Assembly (NCBI GenBank): GCA_946122785.1
Contig: CAMGYJ010000010.1
Span: 15,351,467-15,415,466, forward strand
Direction of reading: 5' to 3'
DNA: 64,000 nucleotides
DNA from: Linum tenue
Taxonomy: Eukaryota; Streptophyta; Magnoliopsida; Malpighiales; Linaceae
A program made the position numbers and the translations under genes. How positions within the stretch are numbered: position 1 is the stretch's first letter; each line of letters opens with the position of its first letter. Positions 24,667 to 35,183 of the stretch are shown here, piece by piece. The notes under the pieces were generated by a model that made no database searches, was not told where the DNA came from, and was given only the letters and a program-made list of their open reading frames with translations.

Positions 24667-25227
24667 ATGCCTCCTGAGGAGGATGTGGATCTCGATGAAG
24701 ACGAGGAGGACGCTGACTACTCCGGCGAGGAGGAGGATGAGGATGGTGATGATGATGGCGGGGCCATGGATGCCGATGAGCCGGAGCCCCCGCTATCTCC
24801 ACCAGAGGACCTTCAGCCACGATGGGGTTCAAAGAGAGGCGAGTCTTCCTCTAGTCCTTCTGGTCTGTTGATGGCTTCTGGCCCTTTGATGGACTTCTTC
24901 ATGGAGCAGTTCCAGCAGATGGGGCTCCAGTTCCAGTAGCTCGGTCTTCAGAACCAGCAACTCATGGACCATCAGGTCCAGTTCTATCAGCAGTATTCGG
25001 CCCACCAGGCCGAGTACCAGTCCAGGCTGACGGTTGTTGACGAGCGACTCGATCGCTTAGAGACCCATATGGGAGTCACTGGTGCTCTCATCGAGCGGGA
25101 GAGAGATCGAGGACGCCGATTGATGGAGTACTCGGAGCACCTGCTCCAGGCTTGTCACCCACCAGAGGAGCACCACTGGACCACCCGGTGGGATCATTCA
25201 CCACCACCACCTAGTGGCATGTTTTGA
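24667..25227 (+). pseudogene. Athila-like Ty3/gypsy ORF fragment with one internal stop
   Basis: The frame begins with an extreme acidic tract (PPEEDVDLDEDEEDADYS) and passes an in-frame TAG (24937-24939, probably from CAG in a Gln-rich run). It continues as QVQFYQQYSAHQAEYQSRL and a coiled-coil-like VVDERLDRLETHMGV. This composition and its place a few hundred bases before polypurine motifs match the C-terminal part of Athila ORF1/env-like products. I recognise the style, not an exact family. Gag, protease, RT and integrase are absent. Confidence 0.5.
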
Positions 25228-26426
25228 GTGTTTTTGTCAGCATGCAAACTGTCTTGTGTCGGTTTAGTTTCTTTCTTTTCATTTTGGATGCTGTACTATT
25301 GGGCTGACCATTGGACCTAACGTATTGTGTTTGAGCTCTTTGGTTTCCTTTAGTTGTGCTTGTTCCCGACTGGTCCTCTCTCCAGTCCGCTTCATTCCGA
25401 CTGGTCCACTTCCAGTCTCCTGCAGTCTGTGCACACCGGTAACATCGTTCCCCTTTCCTTCCCTCTTCTCCATTGAGGGCAATGTCGATCTTAAGTGTGG
25501 GGGGGATATTTATCTTTTGACTGCATTAGATCTGTTGGTGTGCTTGGAGGCTAGTCCACTGTCCAAATTTTTAAATTTGAGGGCTCCAAATACGTGTTCC
25601 TTGCAATTGCCTGCTAAGTATGCTTTGAATTGACAGTCTCTATAGTAATGTGCAACCTAGGGAGGTAGTGTAGCACTATGGAGGATGTTGATGCATTTAA
25701 GAAGTCTCATTTCTTCTTCATATTGTGTTGGTTGATTGAGTGAATTAGTGATCTTAGGACCCTTGAATTGTGTGGTGTTTTGGACTCTCTACCTGTCATG
25801 GACTCTTGTATCATGTTTTGGAAATAAAAGGGTGCTCGAAAATGTGCTTTAAAATAACGTCTCCCGTGCGAATAGGGCGAAAGTGTGTAAGGGGAGACGG
25901 GAATCCGTTCCCAATTTCCACCTACTACCTCCAGCCCCCTTACATGTCTTTCCCCCGCACGAGGCTCGAGACATCCGCTCCTGGCATGGCCGGTAAGAGC
26001 CGGGCTCCCACAAAACCTCTGCTAGGTGGGAGTCCCCATTTTCTGAAAAACAGGTTGGAACCCTTGAAAAAAAAAAAAACAGAAAAACAAGCAAAAAAGA
26101 AAGAAAAGGGGCTCCAACCATCTTCAAGAAGAAAATAGAGTACCTTCAAAAGGCGAGTCCATGATCTTTTGTTTTTGAGAGTCCATTCGTCCACGATTCA
26201 TTTGTCCTCTGTTCACTATTTGCCATGATGCCGACTCGAGACTAGCGCTCTTGCCGAAGAAGCTATGAGATGACTTGTGTGTCGGTTGACCTCGTAAGCT
26301 GCTGAATGATCTAGGAAATCCTCTACCTATGATCGGGGTTGTTGGTTGCTATAGAGGTCTGGAGAGTTGCATTGGTTTGAGTTAGGTTTGCTTGGGGACA
26401 AGCAAACGGTTAAGTGTGGGGGAGTT
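25228..26426 (+). other. 3' untranslated part of Athila-like element with two PPT-like motifs
   Basis: It contains CTTAAGTGTGGGGGGG at about 25490-25505 and GTTAAGTGTGGGGGAG at 26409-26424, next to GGGGACAAGCAAACG. These are characteristic motifs before the 3' LTR of Athila-type elements; the second abuts the LTR start at 26427. ORFs between have no recognisable content. Confidence 0.6.
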
Positions 26427-28446
26427 TGATAGACCAATAATTACACCTGATTTTACCCCTATTCTTGAGCCGTTTGATAGGTTGATTCTCGTGTTTTAAG
26501 CCGATTTCATGCGAGGTTGTGCGTTTATGTCATATTTCAGGGCCCGGCGTTGGAATAGAGGCGAAGGAACGAGATTCAGGTCGAAAGGAGCAAGTGAGGT
26601 TTGAAGTGTGCTAGAGAGCTAAAATACCCGGCCATGAGCAGAAATACCCGGTCGGGTATTATCTGGCCATGACCGGGGATCTGAAACTTTGGGCGTCCGT
26701 GAGAAACAGAAGGGGGCCCGGGCAGGAAGCTAAAATCCCCGGTCGGGGATTCTTAGGCCAGACCGGGGATTTTCCTCTGCTCCCAAAAGGCGCGTTTCAA
26801 TTATACCCGGTCGAGACCCAAAATACCCGACTGGGTATTTCGACATGCAACCTTTTAAAGGAAAAGAAGGCTAAAAATCAAGGGTTCCGAGTTTTAGAGA
26901 GAGAGAGAGAGATTCCTAGAGAGAGAAAGCGACGAACCAGAGTTCCCAAGTGCCATAGCTTGATCTTCATCACCATTGGAGCCCGGCTTGAGCTTGGAGA
27001 AGTGCCGATCGACGACCAGGAGCATAAACTCATTCTTCACAGTATGATTTCCGCATCTGAATCTGCTTTTGCTTCTCTCTCCTTGGAGTAGTTTTCCCAT
27101 TCATTTGGGTATGGAAAACTCTAGATTTGTATGTTAGGTCTGATTGTATGAACCCAAGTACAGATTTTATGATTTTATTATATTCGATTGAGGCTTCAAT
27201 GATTGAATGACTTGAATCCTGATCAAATTCCTGTTGTTTCTGCTTTAACCTAGAAAGAGAATATCTGCCTAGGTTGATAGAGCACCCTTAATTGAAGGTA
27301 GTGAATTGGCGACTTTAGTCGAAGAGCCAATTCACTATTATGTATCAAATTTACTTCGGTAGTGGAGGTTTGGTTCGTTAGGGCCTCAATCTGTTTACTC
27401 CGGTGGAGGTTAGTCGCCCGCTGGAGACTCAGATTGAGAGGGTCTGGAGACCTTTAGTCGAGACTTCAGACTGTTTAAGAACCTTCCGCAGTATAACTTT
27501 CATGAAAACTGAACTTGGTAAATTGCAATCCGGCTTAACTGCAGTCTAGGGGGAACCATATCCGGGTGACCTCTCTCGATTTGAAAACAACCGTTTAACT
27601 TGCTTTGTTTGTTTGTTAATTTGGACTTGCACTAAAGTTTCACTGCTAGATAACAAGAATTCACCGAGTAGTCATCAAATCTAGGACCCGGGTTGACATT
27701 AAAACCCAAACCCGCTATACTACGCTTTAGGAAGTGGTTACACTTGGCCAATTTCTAGAGTGACAGTAGGAGTGAGTCAGCAACCTGAGATAGATAGAAT
27801 CTGATTAGGTTGTTAGAGCTTCTTCAATCGGTAGTGGTGAATCGATTATACGAGAGTTAGTCGATTTACTGCTTTGTACTGGAATTCAGTTCCAGTAGTG
27901 GAGTTCTGTGTTCATAGCCTCAGCTTTCTATCCCGGTGAAGACTAGTCGTCTGCCGGAGAGGGCTTGATCAGCTTAAGAGATTCCAAGCTACTGTCGGAT
28001 CTTCTGCAGTATAATCAACAGTAAAGCAACCCAAAAGTAATTACAACTATGCCTAACTAAGGAGCTAGGGGGACTCATTCCCGAGTGACTCTTCCCTTGC
28101 TTTAAAGAACCGAACAATTTCCTGCTTTCTTACTGCTTTTGCTTAAAATCACAATCACTCGACTTAGTTTGCTAGATAATAGATAATCACGGAGTAGGCA
28201 GTAGATCTAGACCCCAGGTTGACAAATAGAACTTGCCACTAGTCTGCATTTCCGGACTGCGATTGCACTTGGGTCGTAGTTTGGTGTTGTGTTTTAGCAT
28301 ATTAACGACCGAGCCACTTTACTACAAGCCTAACATCGATATACTTGTCGTTGTTAGGGCTAGAGTAGGTGTGCGGGCTTCGACTTTAGAAATTTAAAGC
28401 TCGACCCGAGCGCGTGTCAGCTCCACTCCTAGTCTCGGTCGCAACA
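26427..28446 (+). repeat. Probable 3' LTR of Athila-like element, about 2 kb
   Basis: It begins TGATAGACC directly after the polypurine motif. I place the end near 28446 at TCGGTCGCAACA. The right limit is uncertain because no second LTR or TSD is in view. Inside, TACCCGGTC/GACCGGGGAT words recur (26630-26840). A segment of about 500 bp is present twice (see separate entry). Confidence 0.55.
27255..28273. repeat. Diverged tandem duplication inside the Athila-like LTR
   Basis: Unit 1 (about 27255-27750) and unit 2 (about 27795-28273) share the same order of words: TAGAGC, GTGGAGGTTTGG/GTGGAGTTCTG, CCGGTGGAGGTTAGTCG/CCGGTGAAGACTAGTCG, GCAGTATAA, CTAGGGGGA, GGGTGAC/GAGTGAC, GGTTGACA and GCACTTGG. 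Divergence is high, so the duplication is older than this insertion. Confidence 0.7.
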
Positions 28447-29820
28447 ATGGTTTAAAGTTACACTTTTTATTGATGATTTTCACTTTTCATAGTTATACAC
28501 GGTCCTGACTAAATATAGTAAAAATAGAGCATTCTCTTCAGCAAAGCATGGAATGTTAGCGTATGCATAACCAACCAAGTTGTTATCAGTTAAACGAACA
28601 TAAGAAGTTGCCTATTACCTTGAATTGATTTGGAACTAAGAAGTCTAAATGGCTACATGAAGGAATTATCGACTCTAGTTGTGCTGCTAAGTTGGAGTGG
28701 CCGTTCTGTTAGGGTGGGATTACGATTTTCTGGTCGATGCGAGAGCCGAGCGAGAAAGAGGATCATACAGCTTGTTGTGCTCCCCATGATGACTTTGTCT
28801 GATAACGATTTAGGAAGAGATTAGATTAGGTGGTAATGGATTTATGGAGAGCAGAGAGGGAAAAATAACAATGTACATTCCATCGATGGACCATTGTTGA
28901 TTGCAGCGACCGTCAGGAGAAAGAGCAACAAAAGTGGGAACCCTAATTTTGGAAACTACGCACCTAATTCCTACACTACACGCATGACATATAATCATAT
29001 ACTGTCAGGTTGGGTTTTGAAGGTTTCAAAAACATGAATCAAAACCCACATGTGATAAATTAATTTACCTAAAATCAAACCCTCACTCACCTACAATTTT
29101 GTTTCCTTCATGTTTTCAGGTGGGTCGGGTTAGGTTGGTAGGGTGGGTCCGTTTTCGAGTTACTTTATTCACCACTAGTCTAAGTGTTATGAAAATCATT
29201 TGAGTAGTTCTTCAATATTTTTACTTATTACTATAAAAAAAACAAAAATAAAATCATATTTTTGCTTATTTTTTCCATGTATTTAATATTCAGATGAAGA
29301 TTTGAGGAGAACTTTTGCGTTCTGTTGAATATGGTGTGATATGGAACTTCATGGATAGCAATGTTAAGATGTGGCTATCTTTTCAAGTGATATTCGAATG
29401 AAGATATTTCATATTTTGTTATTGTTTCTTGAAATTTACATTAAGTTTATTGGGGTGAGCTCATATTATTTAGTTTGTGGACCCAATGAATGAACAACCT
29501 ATACCTCAAGAAAGTTTGTAACTTATTTCACCTAAGCTTATCACGTCTGTCCATAAAGTGTGCATGTCGGACTCCATGTCTCACAAGTAAACTTTCAATT
29601 TCCTTGTTTCTTCTGCATGTACACCCCTAGCTGAATTGGGAACGTATGGTTATATATATATAATATATACACTTGTGGAGTCGTTGGCTAAGTTATTATG
29701 CAATCAAAATCCAAACAAGTTTACATCTAATACATCGTGAGGAAGAACCGCATAATACAAAGGCCATATTTTATCGTTCATTTTTTCATGGTAAACAAAG
29801 TTGTGAGCTATAGTTCTCTA
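28447..29820. other. No gene recognised
   Basis: A mixed sequence between retroelements. The ORFs at 28630-28824 and 28810-28998 have no motifs. A partly inverted GGGTTTTGAAGG / TTTTCAGGTGGG pair near 29010-29140 may be a decayed MITE. A short AT microsatellite lies near 29650-29672. Confidence 0.4.
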
Positions 29821-30790
29821 TCTTGGATAATGAGTGTTGATGAAGCTCGTACTACTAGTGCTCAGCCTCTCATTGCCTCCAGTAAACCTGAAGACAATCT
29901 TTCTATTGTTTATGAACTGAACAACTCGGATGGCCTAGGTCATATGCTGGTGCAAACTATGACACCTCCAGTTATGCAAATGAGTTAATGATATGAATGA
30001 CATTCTTAGCCTAAAATAAATATTGTTTTGAGCATGATACACTTGCAAGCTAACCAACGTTATTGAACTTTGGGCTTGGATTTGTTACAATGAAATTATT
30101 TAAGGTTTGCTAAAACTTCCATCAACAAGGAGATTAGAAGTTGTGCTCCAGTTGTTGAACATGCTAAAGAGATTTGGTCGGATATCATAGAGAGGTTTGG
30201 ACAAGGTAGTTCTTCTAGTGCCTTTCAGCTACAAAGCTTTATCAATTTGCTAAAACAAGATAAGCATTTCGTCTCAGCTTTCTGCTCGCGCCATTATTTG
30301 CAAGGAAGCTTTTTGACAGAGAATGTGAAGTCCTCCTTAACAAACTAACAAAGAAGATAATCTCTTGCAGAGTCAAAGAACTTTATTGGGCAAACAGGCT
30401 ACAAATGATCTCATATGTGCTTATGGGAGATATAATTTTGAATCCTAGTTTTTGTGTTTCCTAAGAAAATACTCAAAGTAAGTTCCATAAATATGTGCAC
30501 CCTTCCTATGAAATGGAGAGGATTCGAGAAGACCAAAAGTGTTATGAGATCGATTGCTTGTCCAAAGAAAGAAGGAAGGCTTGCATATGAAACTTGATCA
30601 CTTGGAACCAAGCTAGCACAGTTAGAATGACTTGGTTACATTATTGTTATTGTAAAGTGGGAAAGTAAAAGTATTGGATTCACATCATAGATGCAATCAA
30701 GGTAGCATATGGACTATGAAGTCTAGTCCATTCATGGGCGCTTTATCAAATTTTGAAGCTTCGGACTCTTGTACAACTCACATGAAAAGG
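29820..30790 (+). pseudogene. Copia gag remnant (UBN2 type), split by an LTR element
   Basis: The plus frame gives SSKPEDNLSIVYELNNSDG. After stops it gives SINKEIRSCAPVVEHAKEIW, then ERFGQGSSSSAFQLQSF, the typical gag (UBN2) segment of Ty1/copia. Multiple stops and frame changes show it is dead. It is cut at 30795 by the HSP20-bearing LTR element. Confidence 0.7.
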
Positions 30791-30795
30791 CGTGT

Positions 30796-31154
30796 TGTGA
30801 GAAACACATTTATTGGAGTTTCTATTATTATATTAGGTAGGATAATTATTATTATGGTTAGTAGAGATTTAGTCCAATTAGGTTATTCGTTAGGGTTTTC
30901 CAGTATTTCCTATATATATGTACTTTGGGTTTACGTCATAATCAATCAAGAACAATATTCAGAAGAATCTCCTAAACCCTAGTTTATCCTCCCAACTCCT
31001 AATTTCTATTCTCTCCCAATCCAAGGCTTAGGCCGATTCCCAATTCTATTCTATCTCATCTAAATCCCTAATTCTTTCTCTCAAACCCTAAATCCCTAAT
31101 TGTCACGAGTGCCGAAGATCAGTGTCGAGAATCCCTAGAAGCGAGGTTCTCACA
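30796..31154 (+). repeat. 5' LTR of HSP20-carrying element
   Basis: It starts TGTGAGAAAC and ends GGTTCTCACA. It contains a TATATATA box (about 30910) and several AAACCCTA/ATCCCTAA words resembling telo-boxes downstream of it. Probably the promoter for the element's RNA. Confidence 0.95.
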
Positions 31155-31155
31155 A

Positions 31156-31169
31156 TTGGTATCAGAGTC
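31156..31169 (+). promoter_or_regulatory. Primer-binding site (initiator tRNA-Met type)
   Basis: TTGGTATCAGAGTC starts two bases after the LTR and matches the usual plant tRNA-iMet primer-binding site except near its end. Confidence 0.85.
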
Positions 31170-31207
31170 CGGTTACAGGCACTCGTACCAGAGCTCCGGT
31201 TGCGAAT

Positions 31208-33151
31208 ATGAGTTTATCACAACTCTCAACCGGGGATGAGCGCATCTATGAAGACTTCGAGCCAAACATCTTCAAACAGGAATATCCGCATCGCATCAAG
31301 CTATTCTTTTCCTTGCCTGGGTTCGAAGCTAAGCACCTAGATGTACAAAGAATTGAATCAAATGTGCTAACCATTACAGCAGAGCGTTCGTTGGGTTACG
31401 AATGCAGATGGATCCGTTTCGAAAAGCAAATCGAATTCGGAGAAATCTACAATGTCTCACAATGTCGCGCTAGCTTCAGAGAAGGCAGTTTCACCATCAA
31501 GGTTCCGAAAATCATCATCTCGCAGGATACGCGGAAATCGTTGATTGAGGAAGAAGAAGTCACCGCAGAGGCTGCAGCTTCAATCTCCTTCCCTACGTCG
31601 TCATCAATCGCCACCAACATTGTTCCATCATCAACGCTAGTCCAATTGGATCCATCAAATGACCATTGGAAATTCAAGAAGAAGAATCAAAATCCTGGAG
31701 ATGGCTTGGAATCTGAGAAGCCCGAGCTGCGTCAATTGGACTCAATTGTCGGCGAACAGGGAGCCATGAGAAGAGCTCCACCCTCGAAGACCAAGATCCG
31801 GGCATGGAGTAGTCCAGAATTCTGCTCGGTCAAAACGGAGACGCCGTCAAGTGGACTGTCGGAGCGGCGAAGTGAGCAACTGGAGCAACGGGTTACAGCT
31901 GGTCCAGTCGTGAAAGCGAGCAGGAGATCGGCGGGGCTGAAGCTGAAGACAGTGGATCGGGAGGCAGAGCACGGGATCGGCGCCGTGCCTCGGGTCGTCG
32001 AAATGACGACGACTTCCGCTGCGTTGTCGGTCGTCGCGGAGGCAAAGACGACATCAGCGATGGGCAAACCTCCGGGTCGTCGGGTGACAACAGAGGAGAA
32101 CGAGTCGGAGAAGAAGCTTCCGCCAGAAGACGAGAGAGAGGGGAAGGCAGCGGTGGAATTGGGCTGGCCGCCAGGACGTCGGAAGGAGTGCGCGTCGCCG
32201 TCGAGAGAGGAGAAGCCGGAGACGGCGGAGACGGCGGAGGTTCCGTTCGTGTGGTTGGCGCCGTCCGCTGTTGAGGCCGACGTGGGGAAGAAGCGGCCGG
32301 TGAGAGAGAAGGAGTTGGAGGGCGGCGGGTGCCCTTTCTCTGAAACCCTAGGCCGCACCAGGTTGGAGTGGGTCGGACTCTCGTCGGGCCGAAATGATGG
32401 ATTGTTGTTGGGCCATGATGGTTGGGTCCCAAGTTGTGAAGGATCCGAGCAAGGGTTTCAAAACTACAGGCTCGAATTGGACGGGGCTGGGGAAGAATTA
32501 GAATCATTGGCCCAGTATGACCCACCGAATGGGCCGCAATTTGAGCTGGAGAAGGCTACACATGAGTTTAGAGATGGGCCGAGGCTTGAGCATTGTGGGC
32601 CGCTTCAGCTGAAAGAGATTGAGTCCAACTTGGACTTTATGTTGAAGAAAGCAAGATTGAAAGAAGTTATTAGGGTGGTGGATGGACTTGTAAGTGAGTC
32701 AGGCCCACGCAAAGTTGAGAAGGAGAAACATAGTCCAAGGAAGCTTTACATGGGGTTGGGCCGTGCATCCTTCTTTCAAGTCTATGTGGGCCGACCCAAA
32801 GGAGAAGGAAAGGAAGTTTGGGAGCTTGTTTTCATCATCAAGTCCATGGAGAAATTTATGGAGCTATTCTTTGAAGATTTCAAGTTCGTGGGTGAAGCGA
32901 AGCAAGAAGAAGAACAATTCTCTGATTCTTATTTGGTAGATTTCGACAAAGAAGAGGAAGAATTGTTCGGCTATGAAGAACGTGACACATGTCACGTAGG
33001 TGGAGAAGAGACAAGGAAAGTGGGAGTTGCGCGAGAAGAGTTCACTCAAGGGATTGAGCGCAATTGGAAACGAAGAAAGCGGAAGGTCAAGGAGGTAGAA
33101 GTCAACTACAACCTTGAGGTCAAGGTTAGTCTCAAGGGGGATGGATTGTGA
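31208..33151 (+). CDS. HSP20/alpha-crystallin-domain protein encoded by an LTR element
   Basis: 647 aa. Residues about 13-105 fit the alpha-crystallin fold as in plant HSP20/RTM2-like proteins: YEDFEPN near the start, KLFFSLPGFEAKHLDVQ, VLTITAERSL, WIRFEKQIEF and GSFTIKVPKI (the place of the conserved GVLTV-PK motif). The remaining 540 residues are hydrophilic and low in recognisable domains, with Glu/Lys/Arg-rich runs and a basic end (WKRRKRKVKEVEVN). The ORF fills nearly the whole interior, and its TGA (33149-33151) lies inside the first bases of the 3' LTR. The domain was probably captured from a cellular gene. It may act as an RNA-binding or particle protein in place of gag, but that is only inference. 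Confidence 0.85.
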   Translation: MSLSQLSTGDERIYEDFEPNIFKQEYPHRIKLFFSLPGFEAKHLDVQRIESNVLTITAERSLGYECRWIRFEKQIEFGEIYNVSQCRASFREGSFTIKVPKIIISQDTRKSLIEEEEVTAEAAASISFPTSSSIATNIVPSSTLVQLDPSNDHWKFKKKNQNPGDGLESEKPELRQLDSIVGEQGAMRRAPPSKTKIRAWSSPEFCSVKTETPSSGLSERRSEQLEQRVTAGPVVKASRRSAGLKLKTVDREAEHGIGAVPRVVEMTTTSAALSVVAEAKTTSAMGKPPGRRVTTEENESEKKLPPEDEREGKAAVELGWPPGRRKECASPSREEKPETAETAEVPFVWLAPSAVEADVGKKRPVREKELEGGGCPFSETLGRTRLEWVGLSSGRNDGLLLGHDGWVPSCEGSEQGFQNYRLELDGAGEELESLAQYDPPNGPQFELEKATHEFRDGPRLEHCGPLQLKEIESNLDFMLKKARLKEVIRVVDGLVSESGPRKVEKEKHSPRKLYMGLGRASFFQVYVGRPKGEGKEVWELVFIIKSMEKFMELFFEDFKFVGEAKQEEEQFSDSYLVDFDKEEEELFGYEERDTCHVGGEETRKVGVAREEFTQGIERNWKRRKRKVKEVEVNYNLEVKVSLKGDGL

Positions 33152-33505
33152 GAAACACATTTATTGGAGTTTCTATTATTATATTAGGTAGGATAATTAT
33201 TATTATGGTTAGTAGAGATTTAGTCCAATTAGGTTATTCGTTAGGGTTTTCCAGTATTTCCTATATATATGTACTTTGGGTTTACGTCATAATCAATCAA
33301 GAACAATATTCAGAAGAATCTCCTAAACCCTAGTTTATCCTCCCAACTCCTAATTTCTATTCTCTCCCAATCCAAGGCTTAGGCCGATTCCCAATTCTAT
33401 TCTATCTCATCTAAATCCCTAATTCTTTCTCTCAAACCCTAAATCCCTAATTGTCACGAGTGCCGAAGATCAGTGTCGAGAATCCCTAGAAGCGAGGTTC
33501 TCACA
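33147..33505 (+). repeat. 3' LTR of HSP20-carrying element
   Basis: By eye identical to the 5' LTR over 359 bp. It is preceded by CTCAAGGGGGATGGA (polypurine tract). Confidence 0.95.
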
Positions 33506-33559
33506 CGTGTCATGGGAGAGGAAACTTATGCAGCGCTACTCCGAGGAAAGTATGGAAAA

Positions 33560-33812
33560 CATTTACCATTACTACACTTGAAGCCATGGCAAGTTGATGC
33601 AATGGGGTAAGATGAACTCTGATATGTGTGTGTTGTGTAATTTCTATCCTACAAGAGAACATATTTCCTTATCTTATCAATTCTCCAAGGAGTTGCCTGC
33701 CAAGTTTAGATGTGATTCTATGTTCTCTCATCAAACTTGGGACGAGTTGGTTGCTACAGCTTGTGACTTCTCTTGCCAACAATCAGTATCCACATTTCTA
33801 AGACAACACTGA
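33560..33812 (+). pseudogene. LINE fragment, zf-RVT region
   Basis: The plus frame LMQWGKMNSDMCVLCNFYP followed by TREHISLSYQFSKE and TWDELVATAC matches the zinc-binding segment after plant LINE reverse transcriptases. Only about 75 codons remain. Confidence 0.65.
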
Positions 33813-34189
33813 TGGGAACGAGCAGTACTCAACTTAAAGAAAGGTCACAATACACTTGTGAAGAATAAGCAAAAAAAGTAATACTAATCAATTAAAAAAA
33901 TACTAAACATCATAAGCCATCGCACTAGTCTAAAGAATGTATTACTACAATCATCAACCAAATAAATTAAAGAAAGCACAAGCCAAAAACCATAATTCTA
34001 ACAAATGGCTCTTCGTTAAGTTTGGGGGAAGATGAAGAAGAACCCTAGACCCATGAAAGTAGGTCTCGTTTAAGTCAGTATCCATCGCATTCAAAACAAT
34101 GCAGAAATGAAGAAGAACCTTAACCCCTCATAAGAAACAAACCAACACTCACGCGATCAGAATCGTAGAAATGTCCAGTAGCCCAAATC
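33813..34189. other. No gene recognised
   Basis: An A-rich spacer between two LINE remnants of opposite orientation. Confidence 0.4.
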
Positions 34190-35183
34190 TTATAACACTA
34201 ATGGAAGAACATACTCCAAATTTCCTGTGAGTCCCAATTACACAGAGTATGGGCTACTGTATGGGTTACCTTGTTGCATTCACTCTTGGCAATTTCCAGC
34301 TTATTTGGCCCAACAACATGGTTTGGGCCTGAATCTCTTTGCACAGTTTGCCTTCCTCCATCAACGACGACGTATCTCTGTTGAGCTTTGAGACTTCCTC
34401 TAGGCAATCCGGCTCGATCTCCACCACAAATCCCTTCATTTCTACCACTTCCAAGGCGAAAGAGATGGCCTTGAGCTATGCAATCTTGGGGCTCCAATAG
34501 TGGCGACCTCGGCGTACCGCCGTTAGCAGGCAGACTCCATTTCATTCCCACACCACAATCCCTGCTCCCGTTCATTCTCCGACAAAAATTGTGGAATCGA
34601 CATTGATTTTCATCCATCCCGCCGATGGTTTCTTTCAGTGAAAAGGTACAATTTTGGTCCTTCCTTCCTCCTTCTGTCTGACTTGCTAGGAATTCTTCAT
34701 GGTAGGACAAAGCCCGACCCACAATCTCCCATTCCTATGCCTTCTTTTTATTGAATAGATGATTGTTTCGCTCATTCCAAAATTTTGTAGGATCATTGTG
34801 AATTTAGCTAGCATCTCCTCCTCTATGTCCTCAGATAGTTCACAGAACCAAGATGTGCATGATAGATCCTTCCCTCGCTCGAAAAATTGCTTAAACTATT
34901 TAGGAGACCAAATCCTTCTTGCCCATGCACATTCCAAAACAATATGCTTTTGGGTTTCCACTAGGTTGTATGGACACTCCACCGCCGCATCTCTTTTCCT
35001 CGACTCAATATTCTTCCCCGTCAGTAGGATATTTTGTAGAAATCGCCATAGGAACATTCACACCTTTGGTGGCACTAGTAACTTCCAGATCTTTTCCAAT
35101 CCACCGGGTCATATTCCTCTTGATCTGTGTCCATTTCCTCCTCTTTTAACTTTTGCCTCCATGTCTAGTAACCAGATTTTAGT

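Larger units (their letters stand above)
30796..33505 (+). mobile_element. Young 2.7-kb LTR retrotransposon carrying an HSP20-domain ORF
   Basis: Complete element. LTRs of 359 bp at 30796-31154 and 33147-33505 look identical base for base. The 5-bp duplication CGTGT flanks it (30791-30795 and 33506-33510), with TGTGAGAA...TTCTCACA termini. It also has a primer-binding site complementary to initiator tRNA-Met (TTGGTATCAGAG) and a polypurine stretch AAGGGGGA before the 3' LTR. The interior holds one 647-codon ORF and no gag, protease, integrase or RT, so it is non-autonomous and moves with borrowed proteins. Identical LTRs indicate very recent insertion. Confidence 0.95.

Noticed and set aside
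25770..26194. ORFs of 84-122 codons on both strands in the Athila-like 3' region
   Set aside because: Overlapping, without motifs, and in the untranslated part before the polypurine tract.
31893..32525. Long minus-strand ORF inside the HSP20 element
   Set aside because: Shadow of the plus-strand ORF in GC-rich sequence; Pro/Ser/Arg-rich with no motifs.
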